From positions 25,842-89,841 of the forward strand of contig NZ_BDBU01000050.1 in NCBI RefSeq assembly GCF_001613145.1: a stretch of 64,000 nt of DNA, read 5' to 3'. Made by a program: the position numbers and the translations under genes. This document shows positions 61,384-64,000 of this stretch, piece after piece. How positions within the stretch are numbered: the first letter of the stretch is position 1; every line of letters begins with the position of its first letter. This stretch comes from Nocardia jejuensis NBRC 103114. Lineage in GTDB: Bacteria > Actinomycetota > Actinomycetes > Mycobacteriales > Mycobacteriaceae. Below the pieces are notes generated by a model. It was not told the DNA's origin. It was given only the letters and a program-made list of their open reading frames with translations, and did no database searches.

Positions 61384-61818
61384 TTGCAGACCGGGATGGT
61401 GCTTCTGATCATTCTGGTGTTGTTGCTCGTCGTATTGGCCCTGGCCTCGACCTATCGCTTGGTCATGCTGCGCCGGGGCGGCACCGCCGCCCTGCTGCGC
61501 ACCCTCCCCGCACGTGGTCACGGCGCGGGCTGGCGGCACGGACTGATCCGCTACGACGAGGATTCGCTCGTCTTCTACAAGCTCTCCAGCCTGAAGCTCG
61601 GGCCGGATTCGACGCTGCGCCGCCTCAGCATCGAGGTCGAGAACCGTCGTTCCCCGCAGGACGACGAGTACGACATCATGACCGACGAGGCCATCATCGC
61701 CCTCACCGACGGCAACGGCAGTTACGAGCTCGCGCTCGATCGCGGCGCCCTGGCGGCCCTGCTGTCCTGGATCGAGTCCAGGCCCTCCGAACGAATCCGC
61801 CGCCGCCCCAATTTCTGA
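61384..61818 (+). CDS. DUF2550 membrane protein
   Basis: A 144-residue protein with one N-terminal membrane helix (MVLLIILVLLLVVLALAS) and a cytoplasmic DUF2550 domain: AGWRHGLIRYDEDSLVFYKL, IMTDEAIIALTDGNGSYELA. Start TTG 61384 with AAGGAG 5-6 nt upstream. In mycolate actinobacteria DUF2550 genes regularly follow atpC; here the two porin genes lie between. Function unknown. Confidence 0.88.
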   Translation: MQTGMVLLIILVLLLVVLALASTYRLVMLRRGGTAALLRTLPARGHGAGWRHGLIRYDEDSLVFYKLSSLKLGPDSTLRRLSIEVENRRSPQDDEYDIMTDEAIIALTDGNGSYELALDRGALAALLSWIESRPSERIRRRPNF

Positions 61819-61859
61819 CGCTCCGGTGTCAGCGAATTTCTGACGCTACGGTGTCAGTG
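61810..61859 (+). repeat. 25-bp tandem duplication spanning the DUF2550 stop
   Basis: Two 25-bp units at 61810 and 61835, 23 of 25 bases alike. Each holds CTGAC...GTCAG (imperfect dyad CTGACGC/GTGTCAG). The first contains the DUF2550 stop; the second ends at the first base of the GTG start of the adenosyltransferase gene. 25 is not a multiple of 3, so the second TGA is out of frame. Confidence 0.9.
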
Positions 61860-62452
61860 TGAGTGTGCACCTGACGCGGATCTACACGCGGACCGGCGAT
61901 GACGGGACTACGGGACTCAGCGATTTCTCGCGGGTGTCCAAGACCGATCCCCGGCTGATCGCCTATGCCGACTGTGACGAGGCCAATGCCGCACTCGGCG
62001 TCGCCATCTCGCTGGGGAAACCGGACGAGCGCATCCTCGGGGTGCTGCGGCAGATCCAGAACGACCTCTTCGACGCCGGCGCGGATCTGTCCACCCCCGT
62101 GGTCGCGGAGCCGAAGTATCCGCCGCTGCGCATCACCCAGCCCTACATCGACCGCCTCGAAAAATGGTGCGACGAGTTCAATGAGCCTCTGGCGCCGTTG
62201 AATTCGTTCATTCTGCCCGGCGGCACACCCCTGGCCGCCCTGCTGCACACCGCTCGCACGGTGTCGCGGCGCGCCGAACGCTCGGCGTGGGCCGCCGTCG
62301 ACGCGCACCCCGAGGACACGAACGCGCTTCCCGCGAAATACCTGAACCGCCTGTCCGACCTGCTGTTCATCCTCGGCCGGGTGGCCAACCCCGACGGCGA
62401 CATCCTCTGGCGCCCGGGCGGAGAAGCCACGAGTGGGGGAGCGGACCACTAG
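61859..62452 (+). CDS. Cob(I)alamin adenosyltransferase (PduO type)
   Basis: A 197-residue ATP:cob(I)alamin adenosyltransferase making adenosylcobalamin. ATP site RIYTRTGDDGTTGLSDFSRV at the N-terminus, AYADCDEANAALG, and RTVSRRAERSAW with the catalytic Arg pair. It would supply the cofactor of IcmF elsewhere in this window. GTG 61859 or GTG 61865; murA starts 10 bp after its stop. No cobalamin riboswitch is seen upstream. Confidence 0.95.
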   Translation: MSVHLTRIYTRTGDDGTTGLSDFSRVSKTDPRLIAYADCDEANAALGVAISLGKPDERILGVLRQIQNDLFDAGADLSTPVVAEPKYPPLRITQPYIDRLEKWCDEFNEPLAPLNSFILPGGTPLAALLHTARTVSRRAERSAWAAVDAHPEDTNALPAKYLNRLSDLLFILGRVANPDGDILWRPGGEATSGGADH

Positions 62453-62462
62453 GCTGACCCCC

Positions 62463-63725
62463 GTGAGTGAACGGTTTCTGGTGACCGGGGGCAGCAGGCT
62501 CGTCGGTGAGGTCGCGGTAGGCGGCGCGAAGAACAGCGTCCTCAAGCTGATGGCCGCGGCCCTGCTGGCCGAGGGCACGACGACGATCTCGAACTGCCCG
62601 GACATCCTGGATGTGCCGCTGATGGCAGAGGTGCTGCGCGGCCTGGGCTGCGACGTCACGATCGACCACGGGGTGGTGGCGATCACCACGCCCGCGGAAC
62701 CCAAGTACCACGCGGACTTTCCCGCGGTCACCCAGTTCCGCGCCTCGGTGTGTGTGCTGGGTCCGCTGATGGCGCGTTGCAAGCGGGCCGTGGTGGCGCT
62801 GCCGGGTGGTGACGCGATCGGTTCGCGGCCGCTCGACATGCATCAGCAGGGTCTGCGGTTGCTCGGGGCTACCAGCGAGATCGAGCACGGCTGCCTGGTG
62901 GCGCGTGCGGAGGAGCTGCAGGGCGCGCGCATTCGCCTCGACTTCCCGTCGGTGGGCGCGACCGAGAACATCCTCATGGCCGCGGTCCTCGCCGAGGGTG
63001 AGACGGTGATCGACAACGCCGCGCGCGAACCCGAGATCGTCGACCTGTGCAACATGCTCATCCGCATGGGTGCGCGGATCTCCGGCGCCGGCACCTCGGT
63101 GCTGACCATCGAGGGGGTGGACGCGCTCGAGCCCACCGAGCACCGCGTGATCGGCGATCGAATCGTCGCGGCCACCTGGGGCATCGCCGCCGCCATGACC
63201 CAGGGTGATGTGCGGGTGACGGGCATCAACCCGAAGCATCTGTCCCTCGTGCTGGACAAGTTGCGCTCCGCGGGTGCGCGAATCTCGTTCGAGCCGGACG
63301 GTTTTCGGGTCGTGCAGTCCGATCGCCCGCGCGCGGTGAACTTCTCCACGCTTCCGTTCCCGGGGTTCCCGACCGATCTGCAGCCGATGGCAATCGGCCT
63401 GGCCGCCATCGCGGACGGCACCTCGATGATCACCGAGAACATCTTCGAAGCGCGGTTCCGCTTCGTGGAGGAGATGATCCGGCTCGGCTCCGATGCGCGG
63501 ACCGACGGGCATCACGCTGTGGTGCGCGGGATTCCGCGACTGTCGAGTGCGCCGGTGTGGTCCTCGGACATTCGGGCCGGCGCCGGTCTCGTGCTCGCCG
63601 GCCTGGTCGCGGACGGTGTGACCGAGGTGCACGACGTCTACCACATCGACCGTGGCTACCCGGATTTCGTGGAGAACATGCGGTCCCTCGGCGGTGAGAT
63701 CGAGCGGGTCGGAACCGCCGACTGA
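62463..63725 (+). CDS. murA: UDP-N-acetylglucosamine 1-carboxyvinyltransferase, Asp-type active site
   Basis: A 420-residue enzyme for the first committed step of peptidoglycan synthesis. VGGAKNSVLKLMAAALLAEG carries the catalytic Lys; the active-site loop reads LPGGDAIGSRPLD with Asp117 (codon 62811-62813) where most bacteria have Cys. This substitution is known from Mycobacterium tuberculosis MurA and gives intrinsic fosfomycin resistance. IRAGAGLVLAGLVADG and the C-terminal HIDRGYPDFVENMRSLG are typical. GTG 62463. Stop lies in a 21-bp tandem duplication; an rRNA-type promoter follows, as in mycobacteria. Confidence 0.97.
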   Translation: MSERFLVTGGSRLVGEVAVGGAKNSVLKLMAAALLAEGTTTISNCPDILDVPLMAEVLRGLGCDVTIDHGVVAITTPAEPKYHADFPAVTQFRASVCVLGPLMARCKRAVVALPGGDAIGSRPLDMHQQGLRLLGATSEIEHGCLVARAEELQGARIRLDFPSVGATENILMAAVLAEGETVIDNAAREPEIVDLCNMLIRMGARISGAGTSVLTIEGVDALEPTEHRVIGDRIVAATWGIAAAMTQGDVRVTGINPKHLSLVLDKLRSAGARISFEPDGFRVVQSDRPRAVNFSTLPFPGFPTDLQPMAIGLAAIADGTSMITENIFEARFRFVEEMIRLGSDARTDGHHAVVRGIPRLSSAPVWSSDIRAGAGLVLAGLVADGVTEVHDVYHIDRGYPDFVENMRSLGGEIERVGTAD

Positions 63726-63750
63726 GACCTCGGAACCACCGACTGAACGG
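63709..63750 (+). repeat. 21-bp tandem duplication spanning the murA stop
   Basis: Two 21-bp units at 63709 and 63730; the first 17 bases (TCGGAACCGCCGACTGA) differ at one position. The second TGA is in frame with murA, so readthrough would add DLGTTD and stop. Confidence 0.88.
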
Positions 63751-63796
63751 GAGGTGTCGTGGAGTGTTTCACGAAAACCCCTCCTGAACAGGCGAT

Positions 63797-63825
63797 TTGA
63801 CACGCGGACAACCAACACGTAACTT
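63797..63825 (+). promoter_or_regulatory. rRNA-operon-type promoter
   Basis: TTGACA (63797-63802), 17-bp spacer, TAACTT (63820-63825): a near-consensus housekeeping promoter, downstream of murA where the rrn operon of mycobacteria lies. Confidence 0.8.
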
Positions 63826-64000
63826 AGTTCGAGTCAGAGCGACACGGACACCGACCCGGGGCCGAGACGCGGAGCCGCAAGGCACTGCGAGGCTGAGGGA
63901 AACGAGGTTGTACGGGGTGCGCCTGATGATCACATCGGGGCTTCGAGATCAGCGGATTTGGTTCTGCTGATGTAGTTGCTCTAAGCTTCACCAGAACAAA
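63826..64000 (+). other. Start of the rRNA precursor leader (16S gene beyond the edge)
   Basis: Non-coding leader. Near the end GTTCTG (63961-63966) pairs with CAGAAC (63992-63997) and the loop holds TGCTCTAAG, similar to antitermination BoxA (TGCTCTTTA). This is the expected leader layout of an actinobacterial rrn operon; no mature 16S sequence is visible. Confidence 0.55.

Noticed and set aside
63757..63775. TGTTTCACG resembling a parS half-site
   Set aside because: Only the left half of TGTTTCACGTGAAACA is present; the right half is AAAACC. Not a parS site.

Overview
The window is a high-GC actinobacterial chromosome segment. Gene content and order point to a mycolic-acid-bearing Nocardia-type organism: tandem MspA-family porins, a MurA with Asp at the catalytic Cys position followed by an rRNA-type promoter, an IdeR-like box, and the order argS-lysA-hom-thrC-thrB-rho-rpmE-prfA-prmC-sua5-wecA-atpIBEFHAGDC. 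The species call is inference; no 16S sequence lies inside the window. I see no insertion sequence, prophage, CRISPR array or origin.

Left part (1-25 kb), accessory metabolism. A partial sulfurtransferase is followed by a 68-codon relic of glutamine synthetase. Next come a methyltransferase, TetR regulators, an HNH-type lipoprotein nuclease and a SNF2 helicase/SWIM protein pair. A TetR-controlled operon (8.2-12.3 kb, minus strand) encodes an SDR, a ferritin-like diiron protein, a Baeyer-Villiger-type monooxygenase lacking its FAD domain, and a complete Baeyer-Villiger-type monooxygenase. Then come an amidohydrolase and, on either side of a shared control region, icmF (isobutyryl-CoA mutase) and a five-gene valine/isobutyrate degradation operon (mmsA, acyl-CoA dehydrogenase, 3-hydroxyisobutyryl-CoA hydrolase, mmsB, enoyl-CoA hydratase).

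Middle part (24-37 kb). An actin/Hsp70-fold membrane protein, a MarR regulator, tRNA-Cys(GCA), and a Fe(III) ABC importer behind an IdeR-like box. The importer's binding-protein gene carries a one-base frameshift in a C-run. Beyond it lie secreted and membrane proteins, a lipase-like hydrolase, two overlapping thioesterases, tRNA-Arg(CCG) and a DUF305/DUF3105 pair.

Right part (37-64 kb), core housekeeping. argS, lysA and the threonine genes are tightly coupled. rho has its own promoter, a leader and a long basic N-terminal insertion. Translation genes, wecA and the complete F1Fo-ATP synthase operon follow. Then come two MspA-type porins, a DUF2550 protein, a PduO-type adenosyltransferase (which would supply the IcmF cofactor), murA and an rRNA-type promoter at the edge.

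The least expected observations are: (i) short tandem duplications that span the stop codons of four genes, three of them giving an in-frame second stop; (ii) the FAD-less Baeyer-Villiger monooxygenase partner coupled to a complete monooxygenase and a diiron protein; (iii) the frameshifted iron-binding protein gene; (iv) the glnA relic; and (v) a probable CTG start for atpB.
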